This document shows positions 1 through 10,545 of a DNA stretch of 64,000 bases, piece by piece (positions within the stretch are counted from its first letter, which is position 1; each line of letters opens with the position of its first letter). A program made the position numbers and the translations under genes. The DNA is from Leptodactylus fallax (Eukaryota; Chordata; Amphibia; Anura; Leptodactylidae). The notes beneath the pieces are model-generated. The model had not been told where the DNA came from. It did not search any database and saw only the letters and a program-made list of their open reading frames with translations. The DNA lies in contig CAMRHE010000011.1 in assembly GCA_947044405.1 (NCBI GenBank), forward strand, positions 9,981,001 through 10,045,000, given 5' to 3'.

Positions 1-41
1 CCGAGATTTTCACTGAAGCGCAGGTGTGAACCCACCCTTAG
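1..41. repeat. Terminus of a short DNA-transposon-like repeat, cut by window edge
   Basis: The first 40 bases end in GTGTGAACCCACCCTTAG. Read on the minus strand this is a terminus of the type CTAAGGGTGGGTTCACAC, similar to the start seen near 46775 (TTAGGGTAGTTTCACAC). I infer one end of a nonautonomous element whose other end lies outside the window. Confidence 0.35.
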
Positions 42-470
42 TTGAGCTTACATTTCAATGTGATCCTTTAGCAAAATGATTCATATTTGGGCTGGACATG
101 GGACTAAGTGTAATCTGCAGTAAGCCTGCTTTGTGGGGGCAGCCTAGTCTTTTTGTTGAAGAAATCCAAACTAATTTTTACAGTCTTATTGAAATAAATG
201 AAGGCAAATTTAGCTGCCATATTCTACTTTGCACAGGTAATTGCTGACCTTTGGCCTGGATACTTAGACATTGTGCCTCATGTTCCTACCACCTCCCAGT
301 GCATTCTCCCGTCCGACTGCATTTACATGGACGATTAGAGAGAGATTGCCACCTGGAGCAGCACTGCCATTTGTTTAAAACAGCAGAGAGAGTCCTGTGC
401 CAGATAGATATGCCTTGGGTGCCGACTCCGGCACCAGTGCCAGGGGTTGCTGACCCCTGGTCTAGCATCT
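42..470. other. No gene seen
   Basis: No coding similarity is recognised. A small palindromic motif (GGGGTTGCTGACCCC, near 445-459) sits about where similarity to the adjacent L1 stops. The open frames here are short and resemble nothing known. Confidence 0.5.
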
Positions 471-1653
471 CCAGTATATGTCGATGTCTGAAAGACCTCA
501 TGTAAATAGCTAGACTAGTGATCTGTAACACCTTGATATTAGCTTGTAATGGGGTTTTTTTCACAACCTGACACAGATGGTGAAGCCATGGGCATGTTTC
601 AAAATGAAGGAGGTTTCGTCCTCCAAAAGGGAGATCCCAAGCTCAATTTCCCATGAAAAAAGAAAATCTGGTGATAAAAAGGTGATAAAAAGGGATAGCA
701 GCCTGGAAATGGATTTGGAGGTCTGGAGTTTTGCCGCAAAGATTCTTTCAAATAGCGTAAGCGGTCTGATGGTCAGATATTGTATAGAAAATTTGTGGAG
801 ACACTCTAATAAGTGCTTAATATGTTGGAAATTTAAGTGAGTCTTGAGGAGCAAAGAGGCGAGGTGAGACTGAGACATGGGGCTTTTGCCCAGTATTTCC
901 AATAGCGATTTATCTCCTAACTTGTCCCATAAATCTAAATGTCGGTTTGTTATTCCAGATTAACTGAGGGAGCAAGTTTACAGACATGAGTGGGGATGGA
1001 ACGGAGGATAACGAGGGCTACAACTCTCTCCATATGTGGCACATACCACCCAGTAAGTCTACCATTAGTTTCAGTCAGGAAACCACAGATATCTCAGAAT
1101 ATCCATAACAGGCCCACATGAGCCAGTATAGTGTCTTCTATCTTATGGAGTGTGCTAACTCTGCAAATTTCTGAGTTGAATTGCTTTATAATATTGCTGA
1201 ATATCAGGTAAACCAAAGCCCCCAAGCGACAATTTCCTGGCTAACAGAGCATATGCCAGTCTGGGTCTGTGTTGCTGCCATACAAAACTAGAGAAGAATG
1301 CTCTGACAATTTAAAAAAAAACAAACAAACAAACAAAAAAAAAAAAACCGTGGTAAATTAATTGGGACTATTTGCAAATGGTATAACACTTTAGGGACCA
1401 TATAAGTCTGTAGTAGATTCTTCTTGCCACTCCAGGAGATTATTGGCTTCTCATAGGGTTGGAGCACCATCTGGATTTCCTTAATAAGAGGTTTAAAATT
1501 AAAGTCAAATAAGTCTTCAGGTTTTGCTGTGAGGTTGATCCCCACATATTTTATTTTGGAGGAGGACCAGACATATGGCAAATTGTCTGATAAGTGACAA
1601 AGTTACATTTAATACTTTAGATTTATTAAAGTTTACTTTATAGCTTCATAAAT
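471..1653 (-). pseudogene. L1/Tx1-like LINE copy 1: ORF2 C-terminal half
   Basis: On the minus strand the decayed frames match the part of a Tx1/L1-type ORF2 that follows the RT catalytic core. In order: SYKVNFNKSKVLNV (motif after the RT aspartates, ~1600-1640), KYVGINLT and ISWSGKKNLLQTYMVPKVLY (~1390-1560), then RPRLAYALLARKLSLGGFGL with PDIQQYY (~1200-1275), and a C-terminal WEIELG...CVRL block (~560-650). A CWRC-like zinc-knuckle region is seen near 470-500. There are several stops and frameshifts, so it is not functional. The N-terminal half resumes at 4964 beyond an inserted L2 LINE. Confidence 0.85.
1311..1347. repeat. A-rich low-complexity tract inside L1 copy 1
   Basis: Runs of A are broken by four CAAA units. 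The tract interrupts the L1 reading frame between the PKVLY segment and the RPRLAYALL segment. It is probably a secondary expansion or the tail of a tiny retro-insertion. Confidence 0.6.
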
Positions 1654-1674
1654 ATAATAATAATAATAATAATA
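1654..1674. repeat. (TAA)n microsatellite: 3' tail of the L2 LINE
   Basis: About seven TAA units lie exactly at the 3' end of the minus-strand L2 element, where its minus-strand sequence ends in repeated ATT. Short microsatellite tails are normal for L2/CR1-type LINEs. The L1 coding sequence starts immediately beyond it. Confidence 0.8.
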
Positions 1675-1853
1675 GTCCTTTAATACTCCCGCAATGGGGA
1701 AATTCAGTGTGTTACAGCAGCAAAGATAAGCAGATTCAAATACAAATACAACATGTACAGGAATGTTCCAAGGTGAGAGGCATTACATTGATAGTAGACA
1801 GACAGATAGGACGTAGCAGAGGGGGGGGGGGATTTAACAGGCAGAAAGATATT

Positions 1854-3534
1854 TCAGTTCTCTGTGTATAATGATCTCCGCTTAGGTCGGTGTTGGTTGT
1901 ACAGCCTAACCGCGGTGGGGAGGAAAGACTTCCAATAGCGCTCCTCACACTTAGGGTGGAACAGTTGGTCACTGACAGTACTGCCCAGCGCGATCACAGT
2001 CTCATGCATGGGATGGGACTTCTTCTTCTGCATGGAGCTCACCACGAACAGTATCCTTCTGTCACCCACCACCTGCATGGGGTCCAGTGGGCTCCCCAGG
2101 ACAGAGTTGGCCCTTCTAATCAGCTTGTCAAGTTTATTTCTATCACTGGTTGATATACTGCTCCCCCAGCAGGCCACTCCAAAGAAGATGGCTGATGCCA
2201 CTACCGAGTTGAAGAAAGTCCTAAGAAGTGCCCCCCGAATTCCAAAGGCTCTCAACTTCCTAAGCAGGTAGAGCCTGCTGTGGCCCTTCCTGTACAGAAC
2301 CTCCATATGATCTGCTCAGTCCAGCTTATTATTAAGGAGCAAACCCAGGTACTTATAGGTGTTCACAAACTCGATGCCCATCCCCAGAATGTCCACTGGT
2401 TTAGGAGGGCATCTGCCTTTACGGAAGTCCACCACCATCTCCTTAGTCTTCCCCGCGTTGATCTTCAGGTGGTTCCGCTGGCACCAGTCCACAAAATCCC
2501 AGTTCAGTTCTCTGTACTCCCTGTCATCATCGTCTGTGATGGGACCTACTATTGCAGAGTCATCAGAATACTTCTGTAGGTAGCAGCTAGATGAGTTGCA
2601 CCTAAAATCTGCAGTGTACAGTGTGAAGAGGAAAGGGGCGAGAACTGTACCCTGAGGTGCCCCCGTATTACAGATCACGGTATCTGACATATAATATCGG
2701 GCTCTCATGTATTGAGGTCGATTTGTGAGGTAGTCTAGGATCCAGTTGGAGAGGTGGTGGTCCACTCCAGCAAGGCCCAGCTTGTTTCTCAGTAGCCCTG
2801 GCTGTATGGTGTTAAAAGCACTGGAGAAATCAAAGAACATTATTCTCACCGTGTTCCCTGGTTTCTCCAGGTGAGACAGAGCCCTGTGCAGAAGGTGGAT
2901 GATGGCATCATCTACCCCAATGCCCGGCAAACTGGAGAGGGTCCATAGCGGGGATCACTAGAGGGCGGAGATGTGTGAGAACCAATCTCTCTAAGATCTT
3001 CATCAGGTGGGATGTCAGTGCTACAGGTCTGTAGTCGTTGAGGTCCATAGGGTGAGGTTTCTTTGGAACTGGTACCACACAAGAAGATTTCCATAATTCA
3101 GGGACTATTTCCTGCCTCAGGCTCATATTATACATATATGTAATTATACCACACAGCTGGTCCCCGCAAGTCTTAATTAGCCTTGCACTGATGTCATCTG
3201 GCCCTGCGGCTTTCCCCCCCTTTATCTTTTTCATCTCCTTCCTCACCTGGGCCCGTGTGAAGGTCAGACTGTGGTCAGATAAAGACGGATTTCTGGATTT
3301 GCTGGTCTGTTGGGAAATAGCCGCATAGGGTGAAATCATTGTGGTGGGGGGAACTGAAGGACATGCTGGGGTGGGAGGAGCTGGTGTGTGATCAAATCTG
3401 TTGAAGAATAGGTTTAGTTCATTAAGCCAATTAACATCTGCCTCAATCTGGCAGACAGACTGTTTATGACCCGAGATTGACTTAAGCCCCTCCCAGACCC
3501 CTCTTATGTCTTTTCTTCCCATTTGCTTTTCCAT
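1854..3534 (-). pseudogene. L2 LINE reverse transcriptase region (broken)
   Basis: The RT domain reads, N to C: linker (VWEGLKSISGHKQS), KAAGPDDISARLIKTCGDQL, SCVVPVPKKPHPMDLNDYRP, FFDFSSAFNTIQPGLLRNKL (motif A with catalytic Asp), GAPQGTVLAPFLFTLYTADF (motif B), and KYSDDSAIVGPITDDDD (motif C, Asp pair kept). The thumb/C-terminal part is LRKLRAFGIRG...CWGSS ending RRSLYTEN. The frame shifts near 2915. A W-to-stop change (TGG to TGA) at 2316-2318 separates the last 150 codons. Many L2 copies in fish and frogs carry this protein. This copy cannot encode it whole. Confidence 0.88.
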
Positions 3535-3585
3535 CTTTTCCTTATAACTGGCTTTTCCCTGCCTAATTTGATGCCTCAGCTCCTT

Positions 3586-4843
3586 TTATACTTCCCTCAA
3601 CCCCTCCTTATCTCTTGTCCTGAATGCCATCTTTTTCTCCTTAAGTAGTGTTTTTATATCAGAGTTAATCCATGGTTTGTTGTTGGAGAAGCACCTCACC
3701 ACTTTTGTGGGTACTGTGTTGTCCACACAAAAATTAATGTAGTCCGTTATGCAGTGTGTGAGTCCTTCTATATCTTCTCCATAAGAGTCCTGTAGAACTT
3801 CCCATGCGGTTGTGTCAAAACAATCCCTCAGAGCCTCATCACTCTCCTCGGACCATATCCTCACTGTGCGGGTGACAGCTGGTTCTCTACGTACAAGTGG
3901 CTTGTACACAGGTCGGAGATGCACTAGGTTGTGATCCGATCTTCCCAGGGGCGGTAGGGCTGATGAGTTATATGCCTCCCTCGCGTTGGCAAAGAACAAG
4001 TAAAGTGTTTTGTTGTCTCTTGTGTGGCAGGTTACATACTGTGTGAAACTGGGCAGTGTGCATGATGGGGAGGCATGGTTGAAATCTCCCGACACAAGAA
4101 AGAGAGCCTGGGGGTGTTTCAACTGTAAATGGCTCAGCGTCGCTTGTAGGACCTTGCAGGCAGCGTCAGCTTTCGCAGAGGGGGGGGACATATGCAGCTA
4201 TCACGATGACATGTGATAGTTCCCTTGGTAGATAGAAAGGTCTCATGCTCACAGCTAATAGTTCAATGTCCTTACAGCAAATTTGCTCCTTAATCACAAT
4301 GTGCCTAGGATTACACCATCTATTATTCACAAACATTGCCAGCCCTCCTCCTTTCCTCTTACCGCTCTCCCTTGTCCTGTCTGCCCGAAGGAGTTTAAAA
4401 CCATTCAAGGAGACCAGAGTGTCTGGAGTAACTTCAGTGAGCCAAGTCTCTGTAAGTAGCATCATGCTACACACCCGAAACTCCTGATGATGCCTGGTGA
4501 GCTCTGTTAGTTCGTCCATCTTGTTTGCAAGAGATCTCACATTGTCCATAATGATGGAGGGGAGAGTTGGTCTGTAACGTCTCTTTTTAATCCTCTGAAG
4601 AATTCCAGCTCTGCAGCCCCTCCCCCTCCTTTTACTTCTCCAGAGCTCTTGGGGGATGAGTGGGCAAATGGTAGGCAGCCCTGCTGTGTCTCTAAGCTGC
4701 AAAAGTTTCTCCCTGGAGTAGACAAAAGAATTGTCTGCAGACACAATAGTTCCCATTTCAAGCAGAACAAAAAAGACAGATAAAACAAAAAAAGTATCAC
4801 AAAGGTCCAATTCCAAGACTTTGTGTGTTTCTTCATAGTGCAA
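3586..4843 (-). pseudogene. L2 LINE endonuclease region (broken)
   Basis: The N-terminal frame reads NVRSLANKMDELTEL, LLTETWLTE (catalytic Glu region), GGGLAMFVNNRWCNPRHIVI and FYLPRELSHVIVIAAYVPP. After a frameshift in the G run near 4180 it continues VSGDFNHASPSC (D-x-N motif) and LGRSDHNLVHLRPVYKPLV (SDH motif). This is the apurinic/apyrimidinic endonuclease fold that nicks target DNA for target-primed reverse transcription. All three signature motifs are visible. A TAA at 3583-3585 separates it from the RT region. Confidence 0.86.
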
Positions 4844-4946
4844 AGTCCCTTAAGTAGAGAGAGATAAAAAACAAGACAAAGAAAGAAAAATAAAAGAGAG
4901 ATTCAGAGCTGCTGAAACAGGCTGCCACTGCAGCGTTGCCATCTTG

Positions 4947-4963
4947 AAAAAAAAAAAAAAAAA
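4947..4963. repeat. Poly-A tract at L2/L1 junction
   Basis: Seventeen A's on the + strand lie between the 5' end of the L2 LINE and the interrupted L1 RT gene. It could be a slipped target duplication or an expansion of the L1 phenylalanine codons at the insertion point. Confidence 0.6.
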
Positions 4964-5800
4964 GCACCATATGTATCAAAAATAGCGGTGATCTTGGAAA
5001 GGCCTACATCTGTGTTTGTGATTAGGAACAGTACATCATCTTTGAAGGCTGCTGCCTGAAAAGTGGCTGGGCCAGCCATAAAAACTTGTGCCTGGGGGTT
5101 CTGAGCTTGTAGTAGGGGCGGATAATGGGGATTTTTGATGTGTGCCATTGGTAATGTCAAAATAAGGTGACAGTGTGACATTTACCATGAGTCTGGTGTG
5201 GGGTTGCTGGTACAGAGTAAATATAGTATTTTTGAGGGTCTCTGGTAGGTAAAATGTTTGCAACACCTCTCTCATGGATTGCCAGCTGACTCTGTCAAAT
5301 GCATTTTAGTGTCAACACCAAGAAGGACCAGAGGAGCTTTAGTAGTCTGTGCCAATATGATTACCTGAAGCACCTTAATTGAATTGTCCTTAACCTCTCT
5401 TCCTTGAACAAAGCCACCTTGTTCATTTTTCACCAGAGAGGGAGGGAAAGGGCATAACCTCAGAGCAAGGAGTTGGGCCCCGATTTTCACATCCAGATTT
5501 AGCAAAGAAGTTGGCCTATAGCTCCCAAAAAGTGTTGGGTCTTTACCCTTCGTGGCTAGCAAACTAACATGGGGCTTTTGGGACTGTCTAGGAAGTCTTC
5601 CTGCTTTTAAAAAGGCATTGCATTAATGGAGGCAGAAGTGTGGACTAAAACTTGTCATATAATAGAAACATGCCGTCCAAGCCGGGACTTTTCCCAGGGG
5701 GAAAACTATTCAAAAATGTCTTAAACTCCTCTACTGTGATGGGTTCTCATAACACAGATGCTTCTTGTGCTCAAGCCTTTTTTGAAGGTAGAAATATTAT
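4964..5800 (-). pseudogene. L1/Tx1-like LINE copy 1: ORF2 reverse transcriptase N-terminal half
   Basis: Minus-strand frames match the Tx1/L1 RT core: ITVEEFKTFLNSFPPGKSPG (~5690-5750), GKDPTLFGSYRPTSLLNLDV with KIGAQLLALRL (~5470-5545), EQGGFVQGREVKDN (~5400-5440), then LPETLKNTIFTLYQQP, FDITNGTHQKSPLS and KDDVLFLITNTD (aspartate-pair motif, first residues altered) up to FDTYGA at ~4966. The reading continues on the far side of the L2 insertion (SYKVNFNKS near 1640). Several frameshifts are present. The 5' part of ORF2 and any ORF1 are not visible upstream of ~5800. Confidence 0.85.
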
Positions 5801-6540
5801 AAGTACAATCGAAAGGGTGTGCACTCTAAAATACTCAATTGTGTGGCACCAAAGAATAGAATGGTTGAAACGCATTTTATTAACAACCAATTAAAATAAT
5901 AAAATATCAACCTAGGTGCTCACATCTAATTTGAACAGTGAATATTATATTGCACCTTATGTTATATGCTCATATCCAGGTTCAGACTGATCCTCTGGGG
6001 TACCGGTGAATCCCCCCTTTGAATCCACTGCTTTTTAAAATAGGTAACGGCCCCTATTAATTTACCTATTCCCACTCCCTCTCACTGCAATCTTCGTCTT
6101 CAGACTCCAGGGGGCCCCCGTGCACTGCACATTATGTCATCACAAAATGATGTGTGGCTGTTTAGGAAAGAGTACGCCGTGAGCAGGAGCGAGGATCAGT
6201 AAGTGAATTAAGCCAGGTTTGTGGTTCTGTGATCCAGTTGATAAGCCTGTGGCCTACAAGCTGAGCATCAGTACTTACCTGTCTTCTCCTGAGCCCTTCT
6301 TGGTCCTTCCTGCTCTGGGCACACATGATGTCAAAGTGCACCCGGAGCAAGAAGGAGAGGGACTGGGAGCAGACAGGTAAGTAATGACCTAATACTGCTA
6401 TAAGGGGGACCAGTGAAGGTGCCACTGTATGGTCCCTTCACGTCACTTGGTCCACTTCTCTGCCCTTCATACAGTGGCCACTTCACTGGTCCCCCATACT
6501 GTATGGGGAACATTAAAGTGTAGGGCATTAGGAGGGAATA
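5801..6540. other. No gene; repeat scraps
   Basis: No coding similarity is seen. Near 5976-6020 a stretch (GGTACCGGTGAATCCCCCC) resembles the end of the composite MITE at 27545. From ~6420 to 6530 there are copies of a short unit containing ATACTGTATGGGG that recurs at 6950-7080 and 26275-26400. Confidence 0.45.
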
Positions 6541-6922
6541 TTAAAGGGGTTGTCTGGGCTTAATTTTTTATTGCTTATCTTCAGGATAGGCCATAAATAC
6601 CTAATCGGTAGGGGGGCATCACACAGCCCCCGGACTGATCAGCTGTAAGGAGCCACTTCTGGCACCCTTCCTGTACGCAAAATTGAGCTGAAAGCAGAAA
6701 GTTCCGTCCAGTGTATAGAGGCACCTTCACTGCATCTCACCACTTATTGAAGTCAGTTGGAGCTAGCTGCAGTGAAGGCGCCTATCCTCTTTACAGCGGA
6801 AAGACTTTTCTGCTTCTACCCCGTATTGTTGCAGGACAGGTGCCACAAGTGGCTCCATACAGCTGATGGGGACGGGTGAAGATAGGAAAAAAAAAAAATT
6901 TAAGCCCGGGCAACCACTTTAA
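6541..6922. mobile_element. TTAA-ended MITE
   Basis: The element begins TTAAAGGGGTTGTCTGGGCT and ends as an imperfect inverted copy (AAGCCCGGGCAACCACTTTAA), with TTAA at both ends. There is no coding capacity in 382 bp. TTAA target sites are typical of piggyBac and Kolobok transposases; which one moved this family is not shown here. Similar termini recur at 25891-26239 and 26418-26814. Confidence 0.7.
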
Positions 6923-7107
6923 TATTACTCCTTAATGCCCAACACACTTTAATGTCCCCCATAGGGTGTTAGTCCCCGTCATTGCCCCCACACAATATAA
7001 TGGCCCCATCACTGGTCCCCATACAGTATGGGGGACCAGTGAAGAGGCCACTGTATAAAGGGGTCTAGTGAAGTGGCCATAAAAAAAATTAGTCCCAGAC
7101 AATCCCT
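6923..7107. repeat. Short repeated unit (CCCCATACAGTATGGGG type)
   Basis: Several imperfect copies of a self-complementary unit around CCATACAGTATGGGG and ACCAGTGAAG are present. The same unit occurs at 6420-6530 and 26275-26400, always next to a TTAAAGGGGTTGTC-type MITE. This suggests it travels as part of that repeat. Confidence 0.5.
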
Positions 7108-7933
7108 TTAACCCCTTCCCGCCAAGGCATTTTTCAATTTTCGTTTTTGACTCCCCGTCTTCCAAACTCCATAACTTTTTTATTTTTCTATTCACAGAGC
7201 CATATAAAAGCTTAATGTTTGCAAGACAAATTGTTCTTCATAATGGTACCATTTAATATTTTGTGCAATGTACTTTGAAGCTGGAAAAAAATTCAGAATA
7301 GGTGGAATTGGAGAAAAAGTGCATTTGTGCGACTTTCTTACAGGATTCGTTTCTATGGCATTCATACTGCAGCCAAACTGATATGTCACCTGTATTTTAT
7401 GTTTCGGTACAATTCTGGAGATTCCAATTATAGTGCTATTTACATTTTAACACCTTAAAAAAATCCAAAATTTTGCAAAAAACATTTTTTTTTTCTTAAA
7501 GTCGCCATATACTGCTACTTTCACTTTTTATCCAAATTTTTATCAGAGACGATATAGTGAAAAAATGGTGGTTCAGCACTTTTGATTCTTTTCCCTCTAC
7601 GGCATTCACAGTACGGGAAAAATATTTTTCTAGGTTTGTAGACCAGGCGTTTTTGGACACAAGGATACCTAATGTGTAGGTGTCTCACAGTAATTTTCTA
7701 CTTTTATATGTATTCTATTTTTAATTCTTTTACATTTTTTTTAAAATTATTTTTTAATACTGTTTTAATGCTAATTCATTGCAATGCATTGCGGGGGGGA
7801 GGTTAATGCCCGTGAATCAGCATAATACAGCAGACACCCACGACTATGAAGGCCGATCAGCTCCTGAGCGGCCACCATATTTAATTACCAGACATCCGCT
7901 GTACAATTAAAGCGGATGTCGGGAAAGGGTTAA
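7108..7933. mobile_element. TTAA-ended nonautonomous DNA element, copy i
   Basis: It starts TTAACCCCTTCCCGCC and ends GTCGGGAAAGGGTTAA, an inverted terminal match inside TTAA. The 826-bp body has no open frame. The same sequence occurs in reverse orientation at 9582-16580 (copy ii), and its right end recurs at 23505-23598. This copy has no L1 at the position where copy ii is interrupted, so it serves as an empty-site reference. Confidence 0.75.
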
Positions 7934-8428
7934 AGGGTTTATCCATCTTTCTAATATTGATGGCCTGTCCTTAATATTAAGGCTAAGTCATAAATATTAC
8001 ATCTGCAACAGCTAGGACCCCTGCAGATCAGCTTTTCCAGGACACCATGACTACAGGTAATGTTAACAATTCCATGAGCCACACTGCTACCTTGCCATAC
8101 AGTGTATAGCTGTGGGTTTTGGTAGTGCAGTGGTACACATCGTATGGTGGGTGAGCAACATGGCTTCCTACATGTCTGGTGAGCCGTAGACATCCCAGTC
8201 AGACACTGATCATATACCAGGCTGGTAACAATGTTCATTCATGTTCAGATAGATCTGGTTAGATAGCGTTTTAGCAAGTGTGCATGTCTGGAAACACCAT
8301 TTGTAACTGCTGCTGGCATTCAATTTATAACACCTAACTGGTTAACCAGAATAGCACACCCTACCATTTGAATGCTCCCTATATCCACTGAACACTACTC
8401 GTGTATAAAGTTGAGCTAAGAAAACACC
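7934..8428. repeat. Dispersed repeat module, also at 25570-25890 (inverted)
   Basis: The stretch from about 7935 to 8200 (TCTAATATTGATGGCCTGTC ... CCCCTGCAGATCAGC) matches 25580-25885 in the opposite orientation. I see no coding frame. From ~8240 to 8428 nothing is recognised. Confidence 0.55.
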
Positions 8429-8976
8429 TGTTAGGGGGCTGGTTTGGGCCAGCAAGGGTTAACTGTTGTATGTCTGAAGTCTGTGGTTTGGGAGGGGTTT
8501 TTCCCTGAGGTTCTGCCCCACCTTCTGGTGTGCTATTTAAGCTGGCGCTTGCTCCAGTTCACTATTGGTGTTCAGCCATTCTTGTGTGACTGTTCTACAG
8601 TCTGTTTGGTTCTGTATTCTAGCCTTGTCTGTTTATTCCCTGGCCTTCTGTCAGCGTTTCTGTGTAGTGGACTTTGTGAGTATGTGTGCTCTGTCCTCCT
8701 GAATTTCTGTTAGGGCTTACTTCTAGGGACTCTATTTAGGTTCCTGTGAGGCGTCCTCTTATCAGAAGAAAACTCTGGCGCTAGGCAGGTTTGAAAACTC
8801 TGGCACTAAGTAGCCAGGTTGAATGTTAGGGATAATTCCCCAGCTATTGTCCACCTGCCTATTTTGCTTTGACTATCACTTATTTTGTCTGCCTTTGTTT
8901 ACTTTGCATTTCTAAAATACACCAGTTTATTTCACACGTTTGTTTGTTACTATTCTGTTCGGAGACATACATAACA
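8429..8976 (+). mobile_element. Solo LTR of an LTR retrotransposon
   Basis: The 548-bp unit begins TGTTAGGGGG and ends CATACATAACA, giving the TG...CA termini and a TGTTA/TAACA inverted repeat. Flanks are ACACC (8424-8428) and ACATC (8977-8981), an imperfect 5-bp target duplication. A TATA-like GCTATTTAAG lies ~100 bp in, suggesting the promoter and + orientation. No internal coding region accompanies it, so I call it a solo LTR left by LTR-LTR recombination. Confidence 0.65.
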
Positions 8977-9581
8977 ACATCTTTTGACTTCTCCATAAAC
9001 TCCATATTCCAAGCCCTCTGGAAGAGCTAAACTAATCCTGCCATTGTATAATATAGCAACTCTATGGAGGAAATGCTGCAGTTCTGCCTGGCTTTTCGCC
9101 ATCTTTGGGGGTTGTTGGTATTTCTCCCCCTTGATCTCTGCTGATTTTTACCATTCTAGGGCAATATTAGCTGTAGCAGAGGATTTTTAGAGGCACAATG
9201 CAACAGAAGGGCAGTGTCAGACAGGGGGTCATGATTCAGAGCTCCAATCAGAGGCAGCCAGTGTCAGAGCTAAATAGCATGTCCGGCAATGGAATCGTTT
9301 GGGCTACAGAAAAAAAACTGTTTCAGACTTAGTGGAGCAGCAGCTATTAATCGATGTAAAGGGTTAGACTTGTTAGAGCTGGTGAAAGGTCCTCTATAAT
9401 AGTACATCAAGGTAGACTATGGTAGACTATCAACTACACATTCATTTCTAGAAATTCAAATAATGCAACACCCAGTGTGGTAAAAATACTCACAACCCTC
9501 CTTGACAAATTTCTTGAGTGATGTAGTTTCCAAAATGGGGTCACTCAGGGAATTCCTCTTTGCATCCAAAAATCAGTCCCT
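8977..9581. other. No gene; one antisense unit of the ~340-bp repeat
   Basis: No coding similarity is seen. Positions ~9480-9560 (CTTGAGTGATGTAGTTTCCA ... TGGGGTCACT) are an antisense piece of the repeat that forms the array at 18.6-20.2 kb. A short duplication, GGTAGACTAT, occurs twice near 9410-9430. Confidence 0.5.
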
Positions 9582-10042
9582 TTAACCCCTTTCTGACATT
9601 CGCCGTACTAGTATGTTGGGTGTTTAAATATGGCGGCCGCCAATATCGCAGGCATTAAGCCCTCTGGCACCCTCTGGTTAAAGCTGACCGAGGTGCCATT
9701 TTACTGACGGGACCAGTGTCCCGTTTCTATGACAGGAGTCTTGTGAAGGCTCCCAGGCCTGTCTTTCATTAGTTTCTATTTAAAGTAAAAAAAAATATAT
9801 AAAAAATAAAAAAATATTAAAAGTTCAAATCAGCCCCTTTCCCTAGAACACATATAAAAGTACTTAAATACTGCGAAACACATACACATTAGGTATCTCT
9901 GTGTCTGAAAATGCCTGGTCTGCAAATCTATGAAAATATTTTTCCCATATGGTAAACGCCGTAGTGGGACAAAAAATCAAGTGCAAAACCGCCATTTTTT
10001 CACTGTTTTGCCTCTGATAAAAATTTGAATAAAAAGGTTAAT

Positions 10043-10481
10043 ACCAAGGACTTAGTTCCTTACCTACAGCAACTGATAAAGGCTACTCTGCCTCACTGCT
10101 CTGATGTGGACCTGATCATAGATAGAGCTCACCGCCTTCCAAAGCCGAAAGGTCTTCCCTGATCACCTTCCCAGGGATACTATTCTACATTTTTTCCATA
10201 TCAAAGACCGCCTTATGCAAGTGTCCCGCAAAGGACCCTCTTTGCCTGAACCGTTTCAGAAAATTCAGCTTTTCACGGATCTCTCGCAGGCTACTATAAT
10301 GGCTAGAAAGAAGCTTGCTCCAATTACTGCAGTTCTTCATCAGCACAATATTCTCTACAAGTGGGGCTTCCCGACTAAAATTATTGTCACTAAAAACGGT
10401 GTTGCTCATGACTTTAGCTCTTACGATATGGGGAAGGCCCTTCTCCTGCAGTGGAGCCTCCCACCTCGGACGGAAAGATGA
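10043..10481 (+). pseudogene. L1 ORF1-like nucleic-acid-binding protein, C-terminal part
   Basis: The translated blocks DLIIDRAHRLPKPKG, DTILHFFHIKDRLMQVSRKG, IQLFTDLSQATIMARKKLAP and YKWGFPTKIIVTKNGVAHDF match the RRM and C-terminal domain of L1/Tx1 ORF1 proteins. These are RNA-binding chaperones that coat the LINE RNA in the cytoplasm. The coiled-coil N-terminus is absent because the copy is 5' truncated. A 1-bp frameshift lies near 10158. The frame ends at 10481 (PPRTER, stop). Confidence 0.8.
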
Positions 10482-10545
10482 AACCTACTTCTACATCCTC
10501 CAGGCTTGACCCTCCGTGGAAAACCAACCAACTGCTTATTAGATA

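Larger units (their letters stand above)
1654..4946 (-). mobile_element. L2-clade non-LTR retrotransposon (LINE), near full-length, decayed
   Basis: This ~3.3-kb minus-strand element has an N-terminal apurinic-type endonuclease and a C-terminal reverse transcriptase, and ends in a (TAA)n tail. Layout and motifs are those of vertebrate L2 (Jockey superfamily) LINEs, with no ORF1 seen. The 5' end (minus strand, ~4946) begins CAAGATGGCAACGCTGCAGT, directly after a poly-T/poly-A junction with L1. Damage on the coding path includes a frameshift near 4180 in a G run, a TAA at 3583-3585, a frameshift near 2915, and a TGA at 2316-2318. It sits inside L1 copy 1 and is therefore younger than that L1. 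Confidence 0.88.

Noticed and set aside
8429..8976. LTR at 8429, 43867 or 48035 as partner of the Gypsy element at 58.5-64 kb
   Set aside because: Their terminal sequences and lengths differ from the Gypsy LTR (TGTAAGAGACAG...), so they belong to other families.
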